Shown one piece after another: positions 56,216 to 64,000 of a stretch of 64,000 nt of DNA. The notes below the pieces were generated by a model. It saw nothing but the letters and a program-made list of their open reading frames with translations, was not told the origin of the DNA and did not search any database. Within the stretch, counting starts at the first letter, position 1; every line of letters starts with the position of its first letter. The stretch is from Actinomycetes bacterium (GTDB lineage Bacteria; Actinomycetota; Acidimicrobiia; Acidimicrobiales; Ilumatobacteraceae). The position numbers and the translations under genes are program-made. The DNA lies in assembly GCA_025359865.1 (NCBI GenBank), contig JANYDH010000189.1:1-64000 (forward strand), in the 5' to 3' direction.

Positions 56216-57070
56216 ATGAACGTGGACGTGGTCGACTTCGGCGCCAGTGATGCACCCGCGGCGTTCACTCGGTCGCTACGCGAAACCGGGTTCGCTGTCG
56301 TGATGAATCACCCGTTGCCACATGGACTAGTACAACAGATCTACGACGAATGGCAGGCGTTCTTCGAGACCGATGCCAAGTACGCCTACCGGTACAGCGA
56401 CGACAACCAGAACGGATACTTCGGTCCAGATGTGTCCGAGACGGCCAAAGGCAACACGGTCCGTGACCTCAAGGAGTTCTTTCATGTCTATCCGTGGGGG
56501 CGGTATCCGGCCGAGGTGAGCGATGCCGCGCTGCGGTACGCCGAGCAAGCGAAGGCCATCGCCTCCACATTGCTGGGCTGGGTGCAGGACAATACTCCTG
56601 CTGACATCGCCGCCCGATTCTCCCGACCATTGCCGCAGATGATGGACGGCAGCACCCGTACGTTGCTGCGGGTCCTGCACTACCCGCCACTGCATGGCGA
56701 TGAGCCAGCCGATGCGGTCCGCGCCGCAGCGCACGAAGACATCAACCTGCTCACCGTGCTACCGGCTTCGAACGAAGCAGGCCTACAGGTGCGCGATCTG
56801 GCTGGTGGCTGGCATGACGTGCCGTGCGATTTTGGCAGTTTGGCGGTCAACTGCGGTGACATGCTCGCGCTCGCCAGCGGCCACCATTATCCGTCGACGA
56901 CACACCGGGTATGCAATCCAACTGGCCCAGCTGCCCTACGGTCGCGTCTGTCGTTACCACTGTTCCTTCATCCATCCGACGATGTCGTCTTGGCCCAAGG
57001 CCGCACCGCGTTCTCGTTCCTGCAGGAGCGAATCGCAGAACTGCGCAGCCAGGATCTAAAACCGACCTAA
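56216..57070 (+). CDS. 2-oxoglutarate/Fe(II)-type oxygenase of the isopenicillin N synthase family
   Basis: A 284-residue protein. The iron triad is visible as H173 and D175 in AAHEDINLLTVLP and H230 in PSTTHRV. RSRLS (about 242-246) is the R-x-S motif that binds 2-oxoglutarate in this family. The N-terminal RETGFAVVMNHPLPHG is the usual DIOX_N feature. The ATG at 56216 was chosen; TAACGT seven bases before it could be a -10 for a leaderless message. The substrate is unknown. Confidence 0.88.
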   Translation: MNVDVVDFGASDAPAAFTRSLRETGFAVVMNHPLPHGLVQQIYDEWQAFFETDAKYAYRYSDDNQNGYFGPDVSETAKGNTVRDLKEFFHVYPWGRYPAEVSDAALRYAEQAKAIASTLLGWVQDNTPADIAARFSRPLPQMMDGSTRTLLRVLHYPPLHGDEPADAVRAAAHEDINLLTVLPASNEAGLQVRDLAGGWHDVPCDFGSLAVNCGDMLALASGHHYPSTTHRVCNPTGPAALRSRLSLPLFLHPSDDVVLAQGRTAFSFLQERIAELRSQDLKPT

Positions 57071-57080
57071 ACCCTACCTC

Positions 57081-57100
57081 AACCCCTATTCGCGGGGTTT
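57081..57100 (+). terminator. intrinsic terminator after the oxygenase gene
   Basis: AACCCC and GGGGTT form a 6-bp stem with a 7-nt loop, ending in TTT. It stands ten bases after the oxygenase stop and separates it from the chemotaxis operon. Confidence 0.6.
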
Positions 57101-57192
57101 GCTCCACTCGGCCCTGCGGATACAAGCATCTAGGTATCCCAATCGCACTATCCACGGCATGCAATCCAGACGATCGGCGCAGTGGGCTCCCA

Positions 57193-59769
57193 ATGGCTGG
57201 AGATGACGACGAATTCCTTTGGGAGTTCCTGGTCGAGAGCTACGAGAATCTCGACAACATCGATGCTCGGCTCGTCGCGTTGGAGTCCGCGCAAGACCCG
57301 GACAGCCTCGCAGCCATCTTCCGGTCGATGCACACGATCAAGGGCACGTCGGGCTTCTTCGGCTTTGCCCGGGTCGAACGACTCGGCCATGTCGCCGAGA
57401 ACCTGCTCGGCCGGATCCGCGACGGCGAACTGCTGCTCACCGAGGCCCGCGCTACAGCACTACTGGCTGCTACCGATGGCCTACGCGTGCTCTTCGCCGG
57501 TATCGAGGCAACGAGCAACGAGCCAGAGCACGATATCACCCCGGTGGTCGAGCGCCTTCAGCTACTCGCAGTCGACACGTGGGTCGCAGAGGCGGAAGCG
57601 GTGGAAGCTGTCACTGTCGCTCCTGTCGACGGGCCGCCGGTTGAGCAGCGCAAGGCCGCACGGCGGACGAAGAGGTCAGCCAACCCACCCGCGGCCGCAG
57701 GAAGCGAACGGCGAACTCGGACACGCCGGGTCGTCGATGCCGCGGCAGAGATCGCGGCTGCAGAGCTGGAACTCGTGTCCGTCTCGATCTCGTCGCCTCC
57801 GTCCGCGACGGCGACGCCTCCCCGGCATTCGGCCGTCGGCGCGAAAGAACGAATCGACAAAATCGAAAACCTCACCGGTGCGCTTCTGACTGCAGCGGGG
57901 GTACTCAGCGCTGACGATCTGGCGTTGGCATTGGCGCTACAAGGCGAAGGCGACCGGCGTCAACTCGGAGACATCTTGGTAGACAACGGGTGGGTCGAGC
58001 GCGCCGCGATCGACTCGGTGCTCACGTTGCAGCGCCAGTTGCGCGGTCAGGCCGAGCCCCGCCAACTCGAAGCCAGTCCGGCAGAGCCCCGTCCGGGAGA
58101 AGCCCGGCATGGCGAAACCCGCCAGGGCGAACCTCGACAGAATGCCGAAGACTCGACGATTCGTCTCGACGTGAGCGTCCTCGACGAGTTGATGAACCTT
58201 GTTGGCGAACTGGTACTTGCGCGTAACTCGCTCGTTCGTTCGATCAGCAACATCGACGACCGGTCGCTGCTTGCGGACTCGCAACGGATCGACCTGGTCA
58301 CGAGCGAGTTGCAAGCACGGGTGCTGCGCACCCGGATGCGGCCGATCCGTTCGGTGTGGGCAAAATTGCCACGGCTCGTGCGAGAGACCTCGATCGTGTG
58401 CGGCAAGAACGTGACGCTCGAACTCGAGGGAGAAGACACCGAACTCGACAAATCGGTCGTCGAGGCCATCAAGGACCCGATGACGCATTGCGTGCGTAAC
58501 GCCATCGACCACGGGCTCGAAACGCCAGAGCAACGCGTCGCCGCAGGAAAGTCACCTACGGGCACGTTGTACCTGAAGGCGAGCCACGACAACGGCCAGG
58601 TGATCATTGTCGTCCGCGATGACGGCAATGGCATCGATCCGGCTCGGATCAGGGCCAAGGCGATCGCCAAGGGTCTGATCAGCGAGGAGACCGCTGGCCG
58701 GATGCCCGACCGCGAGGTGTTGAACCTCGTCTTCGCACCCGGGTTCTCGACCGCCGAGCAGGTGACCGAAGTATCCGGTCGTGGTGTCGGCATGGACGTG
58801 GTCCGAACCAACGTCGAACGCATCGGTGGCACCGTCTCGGTCAGTTCGGTACTTGGTCAGGGCACGACGTTCACGTTTGCGATTCCTCTCACGCTCGCAA
58901 TCATCCCGGCGTTACTCGTCGGCATCGGGAGCCATCGCTACGCGATCCCGCAGACGTCGCTCGTCGAACTGGTCCGTTTGACCGGTGATGACGCTACTGA
59001 CCTGATCGAGGACATGCACGGCCTGGCGGTCTACCGGCTCCGTGGCCGACTGCTGCCGATCGTGAATGCAGCAACCGTGCTCCAGGTCGACAAGGCCCCG
59101 GAACGACCGGGCAAGAAGCGGCTACAGATCGCCGTCCTCCAGGTCGAAGGCGGTGCCTTCGGTCTGGTCGTCGACGAAGTGCACGGCACCGAGGAGATCG
59201 TGGTCAAACCGATCGGCGCGCACTACAGCGCGCTCGGATGTTTCGCCGGTGCCACCATCCTGGGCGATGGTGTCGTCTCGCTGATTCTCGACGTGCCCGG
59301 TATCGCCCATCGGGCCGATGTCGCCAACGTTCATGCGGTCGAGACTCCACACCACATGGTGGCTGACGAGCCGCCAGAGAGCGTGGATATGGCTCAATAC
59401 GTCATCGTCTGCCATGCAGATGGCACTCGGTTCGCGGTGCCGCTCGACCGCGTCGCCAGGTTGGAAAAGTTCGACCGCTCGACCGTCGAGGAGGTGAGCG
59501 GATCACATGTCGTGCAGTACCGCGGACGGCTGCTCCCTCTCACATCGATTGGCGGCTGGCATGACAACGCCACACGGCCCGTAGTCGCCGCGGTACTGAA
59601 CACGTCGCTCGGCGAGGTCGGCCTGGTAGTCGACCGCGTCCTCGATGTCGCCACGGGCGAGCGAGCGGCCGGAGGGTCGATCACCGTGGCCGACGCACGC
59701 GCAACCGAAGTCGTCGACGTCGAAGGCCTCATCAACTCATGTCGACATCTCCTCGAGGCGGTTTCCTGA
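57193..59769 (+). CDS. cheA: chemotaxis histidine kinase CheA with two CheW-like domains
   Basis: An 858-residue kinase. The Hpt domain has the phospho-acceptor H47 in [15 protein letters not shown]. About residues 215-315 form an insert with [20 protein letters not shown], like the MshEN/GSPII_E N-terminal fold, and a [10 protein letters not shown]-like repeat. The dimerisation domain begins [20 protein letters not shown]. The ATPase has [32 protein letters not shown] and [13 protein letters not shown] CheW-like domain follows, and a second one starts near [12 protein letters not shown]. The ATG at 57193 begins a coupled operon with two receptors and cheW. It phosphorylates CheY, not in the window. 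Confidence 0.92.
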   Translation: MAGDDDEFLWEFLVESYENLDNIDARLVALESAQDPDSLAAIFRSMHTIKGTSGFFGFARVERLGHVAENLLGRIRDGELLLTEARATALLAATDGLRVLFAGIEATSNEPEHDITPVVERLQLLAVDTWVAEAEAVEAVTVAPVDGPPVEQRKAARRTKRSANPPAAAGSERRTRTRRVVDAAAEIAAAELELVSVSISSPPSATATPPRHSAVGAKERIDKIENLTGALLTAAGVLSADDLALALALQGEGDRRQLGDILVDNGWVERAAIDSVLTLQRQLRGQAEPRQLEASPAEPRPGEARHGETRQGEPRQNAEDSTIRLDVSVLDELMNLVGELVLARNSLVRSISNIDDRSLLADSQRIDLVTSELQARVLRTRMRPIRSVWAKLPRLVRETSIVCGKNVTLELEGEDTELDKSVVEAIKDPMTHCVRNAIDHGLETPEQRVAAGKSPTGTLYLKASHDNGQVIIVVRDDGNGIDPARIRAKAIAKGLISEETAGRMPDREVLNLVFAPGFSTAEQVTEVSGRGVGMDVVRTNVERIGGTVSVSSVLGQGTTFTFAIPLTLAIIPALLVGIGSHRYAIPQTSLVELVRLTGDDATDLIEDMHGLAVYRLRGRLLPIVNAATVLQVDKAPERPGKKRLQIAVLQVEGGAFGLVVDEVHGTEEIVVKPIGAHYSALGCFAGATILGDGVVSLILDVPGIAHRADVANVHAVETPHHMVADEPPESVDMAQYVIVCHADGTRFAVPLDRVARLEKFDRSTVEEVSGSHVVQYRGRLLPLTSIGGWHDNATRPVVAAVLNTSLGEVGLVVDRVLDVATGERAAGGSITVADARATEVVDVEGLINSCRHLLEAVS

Positions 59770-61973
59770 TGACACAATCATCCATCCTGCTCCGAGTCAC
59801 CGCTTTCGGCGACCTTCTGGCCGCGCCGAGCCGTCATCTATTGAACCGACTGAGGCTGTCAGCGAAGTTCGCGTTAATCGCCGTTGTCGTCTTCGCCCCG
59901 CTGGCATTCGTCCTACAACGGTATGTGAGCTCGCAAAATGCGAGCGAGGAGTTCACGTCAATCGAACAGACCGGCATGCACTACGTGGTTCCGGCTTTCG
60001 CTCTCGAACAAGCGCTTGTCGCCGCCAGGAGCGCTGCGGTGGCCGGGGATGCGATCCCCGTTGCCGACGTTCGTGCAGCGAGCAGTGCGCTCGACGCGAT
60101 CGACACTGCGATCGGCGACTCGGTGAACGCAACTGACGCCTGGGCATCACTTCGGTCGCACGTCGAGTCGCTGCTCGGCGCTGCCCCGGCTACACCGCGC
60201 GATTCATACGAGGCATGGACCGTCCTCGTTGACGGATCGGCTGCGCTCATCGGTACTGCGGCCGACGGATCGAACCTGACCCTCGATCCGGACCTCAACT
60301 CGTTCTACGTCATGGACATCGCGACCACCAAGGCTCCTGCGTTGCTGGCCGCGATCAGCGGCAGGCGCGACTTGTCGGTGTTGGCACAGACGGACGAAAC
60401 CCGAGCCGCAATCGCTATTGCCGACGTCCGCATCGCCGATGCGGTTGGCGCCATCGATGGCGGCTTGGGTAAGTCGATCGGGGCCACATCTGACTCGGTC
60501 ATCGTGGATGATCTCACTGCGACGCGCATATCGATCGCTAGTGCGGCAACCAGTCTGGCTGACCCCGGAGGTGCTGCCAGACTGGTAGACGCGACGACGA
60601 ACACGGCAAGCGTGGCCACGCGCAATCTGCTGACATTCTTGCAGCGTCGTCACGACGGAATCGCCGGCGCTGCACGTCTCACTCTGATCGTCAGCGTGGT
60701 GGCCGCAACGCTCGCAATCTGGTTGTTCACTGGTTTCTTCCAATCGGTCAAGCGCGGCCTGCGCCGCGTCAGCGAGGTGCTGCACGCTGCGTCCGGCGGC
60801 GACCTGACGCTTCGGGCCGTTGTGAACTCTCGCGACGAGATCGGTGACATGAGTTCCGAACTCAATCACGCGCTCGACGAAATCGCTTCGGCGTTGAGCG
60901 CGGTCAGCCAGCGCGCATCTGCGGTAGTCGGGTCGGCTGCTTCACTCGACCGGGTCGGTGGAAGCTTGCAGGCCGACTCTGCCCGCGCCGTCTTCCACGC
61001 CGATGCGGTTGCCGACCTTGCCCAGGCCTTACAACTCGACACGGATCGTACGCTGGCGGAGGTGACGTCGGTCAGGGAGGTGCTCGGCGAAGTCGCTCAC
61101 GCCACGGGTCAACTCGACGAAGATATGCAGGCAGTATCCGCGGCCTCGGCGCAACTCGATGCCGCCGTGCGAGAGGTAGCTCGCGTAGCTGTGTCCACAC
61201 AGTTACGAGCCGACGACGCAGTACGCCAGGTCGGTGTCGCACATACGGTGGTCAAGGGCCTGACCACCAGTGCCGACGAGATCGGCGAAATCATCGAACT
61301 CATCCAAGACATTGCGGAGCAGACCAATCTGCTTGCTCTCAACGCCACCGTCGAGGCCGCGCGCGCCGGTGAAGCCGGTCGCAGCTTTGCGGTCGTGGCC
61401 AGCGAGGTGAAGAACCTCGCTAGTGCAACGACAGCGGCAACCGAGCGGATTCGTACAAGGGTTGCCGCGGTCCAACGCGGCAGTAGCGACGCAGCTCTCG
61501 CAATCGCCGAGATCGTCGCAGTGATCGACGGAATCAGCGAAGGTCAGATCACCGTGGCAGCCGCCGTCGAGGAGGAAGTTGCAATCTCCGGCGAGATCGA
61601 GCGGAGTGTGGCTCGGCAGGCATCGGGTGTCACCGACATCCGGATCTCGCTCAGCGCGATCGATGCCAGCCTCGACGAGGTCCGCAATGCAGCCGCCAGC
61701 GTGTCCACTACGGCCGGCCGCGCTGCCGAAGCCGGTGCAGAGATGGCCGTCACGGCACGCAACAACGCAGAGAACGCTCGCCACACCGGGGGCACGGCAT
61801 CTGAACTCAACGGCACGGCCACGGCCCTGCAGTCTGCGGTGGCGCGGTTCACCCTTGACGCTACCAATACCACGAATGCCACGAATACCACCAACACCAC
61901 CACCAACACCACCACCAACACCACCACGGCAGCCAACACGGGTGCCTTTGTCTCCACCGGGAGCCGCTCATGA
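59769..61973 (+). CDS. methyl-accepting chemotaxis protein 1
   Basis: A 734-residue receptor. The first helix is [18 protein letters not shown], then comes an extracytoplasmic sensor of about 260 residues, the second helix [21 protein letters not shown], a HAMP domain and a long coiled-coil signalling domain with the hairpin tip [21 protein letters not shown]. The end is an Asn/Thr repeat tail and a charged stub with no CheR/CheB-binding pentapeptide. The start ATG shares bases with the cheA stop (TGATG). Ten further codons upstream lie in the cheA gene and were left out. The ligand is unknown. Confidence 0.92.
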   Translation: MTQSSILLRVTAFGDLLAAPSRHLLNRLRLSAKFALIAVVVFAPLAFVLQRYVSSQNASEEFTSIEQTGMHYVVPAFALEQALVAARSAAVAGDAIPVADVRAASSALDAIDTAIGDSVNATDAWASLRSHVESLLGAAPATPRDSYEAWTVLVDGSAALIGTAADGSNLTLDPDLNSFYVMDIATTKAPALLAAISGRRDLSVLAQTDETRAAIAIADVRIADAVGAIDGGLGKSIGATSDSVIVDDLTATRISIASAATSLADPGGAARLVDATTNTASVATRNLLTFLQRRHDGIAGAARLTLIVSVVAATLAIWLFTGFFQSVKRGLRRVSEVLHAASGGDLTLRAVVNSRDEIGDMSSELNHALDEIASALSAVSQRASAVVGSAASLDRVGGSLQADSARAVFHADAVADLAQALQLDTDRTLAEVTSVREVLGEVAHATGQLDEDMQAVSAASAQLDAAVREVARVAVSTQLRADDAVRQVGVAHTVVKGLTTSADEIGEIIELIQDIAEQTNLLALNATVEAARAGEAGRSFAVVASEVKNLASATTAATERIRTRVAAVQRGSSDAALAIAEIVAVIDGISEGQITVAAAVEEEVAISGEIERSVARQASGVTDIRISLSAIDASLDEVRNAAASVSTTAGRAAEAGAEMAVTARNNAENARHTGGTASELNGTATALQSAVARFTLDATNTTNATNTTNTTTNTTTNTTTAANTGAFVSTGSRS
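61861..61930. repeat. ACCAAC/ACCACC tandem repeat encoding an Asn/Thr tail
   Basis: A low-complexity run of triplet-based repeats encodes alternating Asn and Thr near the C-terminus of the first chemoreceptor. Changes in copy number would alter tail length without breaking the frame. Confidence 0.75.
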
Positions 61974-63928
61974 ACGACAATACCCTCAGCCGGACCAGCC
62001 TTCTACGTGTCGGTGGTGTGCTCCTCGCCTTGATCCTGGGGGTCGGCATCGCCGGTTTCTACGGTCTTCGAACTGAGGCGGCGGCGACCAACGAACTCGA
62101 CACTAGCGGCAGGGTGGTCCGCCTTGTGGCCGACGCCGACATGTTCCACGATGGCATTCGCGCCGACGTCTCCGATGCCTACCGGGTCGTACAGACTGCG
62201 GCCAAGAGTGATGTTGCCGTGCAGGGCCAACAGGTGCTGGTCGCCACCGACGAGCACATCACCTCGTTGAGGACCGATCTGGCGGATGCTACCAAACTCG
62301 ACATGCCTGCTGCGGACTTGGCTGCGCTACGAACGGTGACGGCTCTCACCGAGGTGTATTTCGTGGCGGCGAAGACCGCCATCACCGCGATCATCACCGA
62401 TGTGACGACCAGCGCTGATGAGTTCACTGCGTTCTCTGCGGCGTTCGAAGAACTCCGCGTGTCACTCGATGCCTCCAACCAGACCGCCCACGCTCGCGGC
62501 GAAGCGGCAGCCAACGCAGCAAAGGACGACGCAAGCACCACGATGTGGATCTTGCTGATCACCACGGCTGTCGCTCTGACGGCGTTCCTGTGGGTGGGGT
62601 ACCGGTTCCTCAGGGTCGTCACCGGGTTCGCCGCGGTGCAGGTCGACAGCATGCGCACTGCGACAATGGTCGAGAACTCGCCGACCGGCATGGTGTACGC
62701 CGACAATGACGAGATTGTCCGCTACGTCAACCCTGCGTTCAGGGCGCTTGCCAACCGGCTGGGTTCCGACTTACCGGTTCGTGCCGACCAGATCATAGGG
62801 AGCCCGCTGTCGGCCTTTCACCGTGACCATTCGCACCAGCACCGGATCATCACGACCGCGTTGCCGCACGTCGCCGTGCTGCAGATCGGCAACGTACATG
62901 TTGAGTTGTTCGTTCAGTCCATGAAGGACAGCAACGGCACCAGGATCGGCACCATGACCGTCTGGGCCGACGTGACCGAGAGAATCAACAACAGCCGGCA
63001 TCAGGACGAGATGACCGCACGGATGGCGGCTGTATTCGCGGAGGTCAATTCAACTGCGACACAACTCGCCAGTGCCGCCGAGGAGTTCACATCGGTCAGC
63101 CGCACAATGTCGAACGCAGCCGAGAACGCCGCCTCACAGGCGGGCACCGTATCAACAGCAAGCGCGCAGTTGAGCAGCAACACCTCCAATGTGGCGCTCG
63201 GGATCAGTGAGATGCGCGAGAGCATCACCGAGATCAGCCGCAGCGCATCCGAAGCCAGCTCCGTTGCCAACGATGCATTGAATGCTGCTCAGCAGACTGG
63301 TGGGATCGTGGCTCGTCTTGGAGTGAGCAGCGCCGAGATCGGCAATGTGGTCGGGGTCATCTCGTCGATCGCTGAGCAGACCAACCTCCTTGCTCTGAAC
63401 GCGACCATCGAGGCGGCACGCGCCGGCGAACTCGGCAAGGGATTCGCCGTGGTCGCCAACGAAGTGAAGGAACTCGCTAACAGCACGGCAAAAGCGACCA
63501 GCGATATCCAGTCGAAGGTCGAGGCCATTCAGGCGCAAACCCGTGATGCCGTCGATGCGATCAACGGCATCGCCCAGGTGATTACCCAGATCACCGACGG
63601 CCAGATGAGGATCGCAGCCGCAGTCGAAGAGCAGTCGGCCACGTCCATCCAAATCGGTCGCGCTGTCGACGAAGCCGCTCAGGGAAGCGCCGAGATTGCC
63701 CAGGCGATCCACGGTGTGGCGGCGGGTGCCATGGACGTGGCCCGTGGCGCCGGCGACACCGAACGCGCGGCCGAGGAGCTTTCCCGCCTCGCTGCCTCGT
63801 TGCAGGATCTTGTCGGCGAAAGCACTGATTCAACGAACCTACCGATGTCCAACACGACATCTCCTGTGCAGCCCCGACGCACGGCATCGACTCGTCAGCC
63901 GGTTGGGGCTGGATCGAGCACCTGGTGA
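61970..63928 (+). CDS. methyl-accepting chemotaxis protein 2 with PAS-like domain
   Basis: A 652-residue receptor. The first helix is [19 protein letters not shown], the external sensor has about 160 residues, and the second helix is [19 protein letters not shown]. The cytoplasmic part has a PAS-like domain ([25 protein letters not shown]) in place of a plain HAMP, and then the signalling domain with tip [25 protein letters not shown]. The start overlaps the previous gene by ATGA. The PAS domain suggests internal sensing, such as redox or a ligand in the cytoplasm, which is an inference. Confidence 0.92.
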   Translation: MNDNTLSRTSLLRVGGVLLALILGVGIAGFYGLRTEAAATNELDTSGRVVRLVADADMFHDGIRADVSDAYRVVQTAAKSDVAVQGQQVLVATDEHITSLRTDLADATKLDMPAADLAALRTVTALTEVYFVAAKTAITAIITDVTTSADEFTAFSAAFEELRVSLDASNQTAHARGEAAANAAKDDASTTMWILLITTAVALTAFLWVGYRFLRVVTGFAAVQVDSMRTATMVENSPTGMVYADNDEIVRYVNPAFRALANRLGSDLPVRADQIIGSPLSAFHRDHSHQHRIITTALPHVAVLQIGNVHVELFVQSMKDSNGTRIGTMTVWADVTERINNSRHQDEMTARMAAVFAEVNSTATQLASAAEEFTSVSRTMSNAAENAASQAGTVSTASAQLSSNTSNVALGISEMRESITEISRSASEASSVANDALNAAQQTGGIVARLGVSSAEIGNVVGVISSIAEQTNLLALNATIEAARAGELGKGFAVVANEVKELANSTAKATSDIQSKVEAIQAQTRDAVDAINGIAQVITQITDGQMRIAAAVEEQSATSIQIGRAVDEAAQGSAEIAQAIHGVAAGAMDVARGAGDTERAAEELSRLAASLQDLVGESTDSTNLPMSNTTSPVQPRRTASTRQPVGAGSSTW

Positions 63929-64000
63929 GCTCGTCTTCGAGGTCGGCAGACCTGACCATCACCCGTGTCGGTGGCCTACACGTCGGGTTTCGGCTCGACG
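63925..64000 (+). CDS. CheW-like coupling protein, N-terminal part (runs off right edge)
   Basis: A GTG at 63925, overlapping the stop of the second receptor as GTGA, opens a frame reading [25 protein letters not shown] to the window edge. The [12 protein letters not shown] stretch resembles the first strands of CheW domains. The position right after two receptors supports CheW, although only 25 residues are visible. Confidence 0.65.
   Translation, partial: MSSSSRSADLTITRVGGLHVGFRLD

Noticed and set aside
59739-59768. Ten-codon upstream start of the first chemoreceptor
   Set aside because: The ATG at 59769 shares bases with the cheA stop, as the other operon junctions do; the extra codons lie in the cheA gene.

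Overview
The window reads as a chromosomal stretch of a high-GC actinobacterium. The best fit is an Acidimicrobiia/Ilumatobacter-like lineage, which is an inference from gene content and not a taxonomic proof. The pointers are two F420-dependent luciferase-like oxidoreductases of families typical of Actinomycetota (MSMEG_2256-like and MSMEG_4141-like), an AftD-type arabinofuranosyltransferase, many GTG starts, many ATGA/GTGA start-stop overlaps, and some promoters that look leaderless.

Left edge (1-660): the first part of a tyrosine integrase gene runs off the left end. It abuts the 3' end of tRNA-Ile2(CAU), with tRNA-Asn next to it. This is the usual picture of an integrated element whose body lies outside the window. 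718-8297 (minus): a tight ppdK - AIM24 - terC - dnaG - rpoD cluster, followed on the same strand by the two tRNAs. 8343-12265: an M50 membrane protease, a YgfZ-type folate-binding protein, a small membrane protein, a PPK2-type polyphosphate kinase and a 56-residue DUF5522 protein. 12475-18506: a complete five-gene peptide/nickel-type ABC importer (lipoprotein binding protein, two permeases, two ATPases), with a strong hairpin after the binding-protein gene. 18523-20342: an enoyl-CoA hydratase and an AlkA-like glycosylase.

20384-34885 is an envelope-polysaccharide region: a PIG-V-like mannosyltransferase, a 1406-residue AftD-like protein, a GT-C transferase, two GT2 enzymes, two acyltransferase-3 proteins (one with an SGNH tail), a methyltransferase and a large GT-C-like membrane protein. 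Most are joined by overlaps, so they probably act together on a lipid-linked glycan.

34882-49192 is the accessory and most unusual part: a vapBC and a mazEF toxin-antitoxin pair, a decayed ParD-like antitoxin, a UvrD-type helicase, a deacetylase, an amidase and a decaying ABC-2 exporter operon (ATPase broken at several places, two permeases fused into one frame). It also carries members of a repeat family. Two roughly 470-500 bp elements (36766 and 45190) lie in opposite orientation. They have hairpin-forming terminal inverted repeats beginning TTTGGCGTTGGG and a pair of internal hairpins exactly 72 bp apart. The bare ends occur as stand-alone palindromes at 9573 and 34882. A related 72-bp hairpin pair with a different core stands at 11084-11212. 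No transposase is present, so these are non-autonomous. I consider this family the best candidate for something undescribed.

49200-57070: a fatty-acyl-AMP ligase-like enzyme, LeuRS, a thioredoxin-like protein, a NAGPA-domain protein and a 2-oxoglutarate/Fe(II)-type oxygenase. 57193-64000: a chemotaxis operon, cheA (with two CheW-like domains and an unusual insert), two chemoreceptors and the beginning of cheW, all overlapping by a few bases and running off the right edge.
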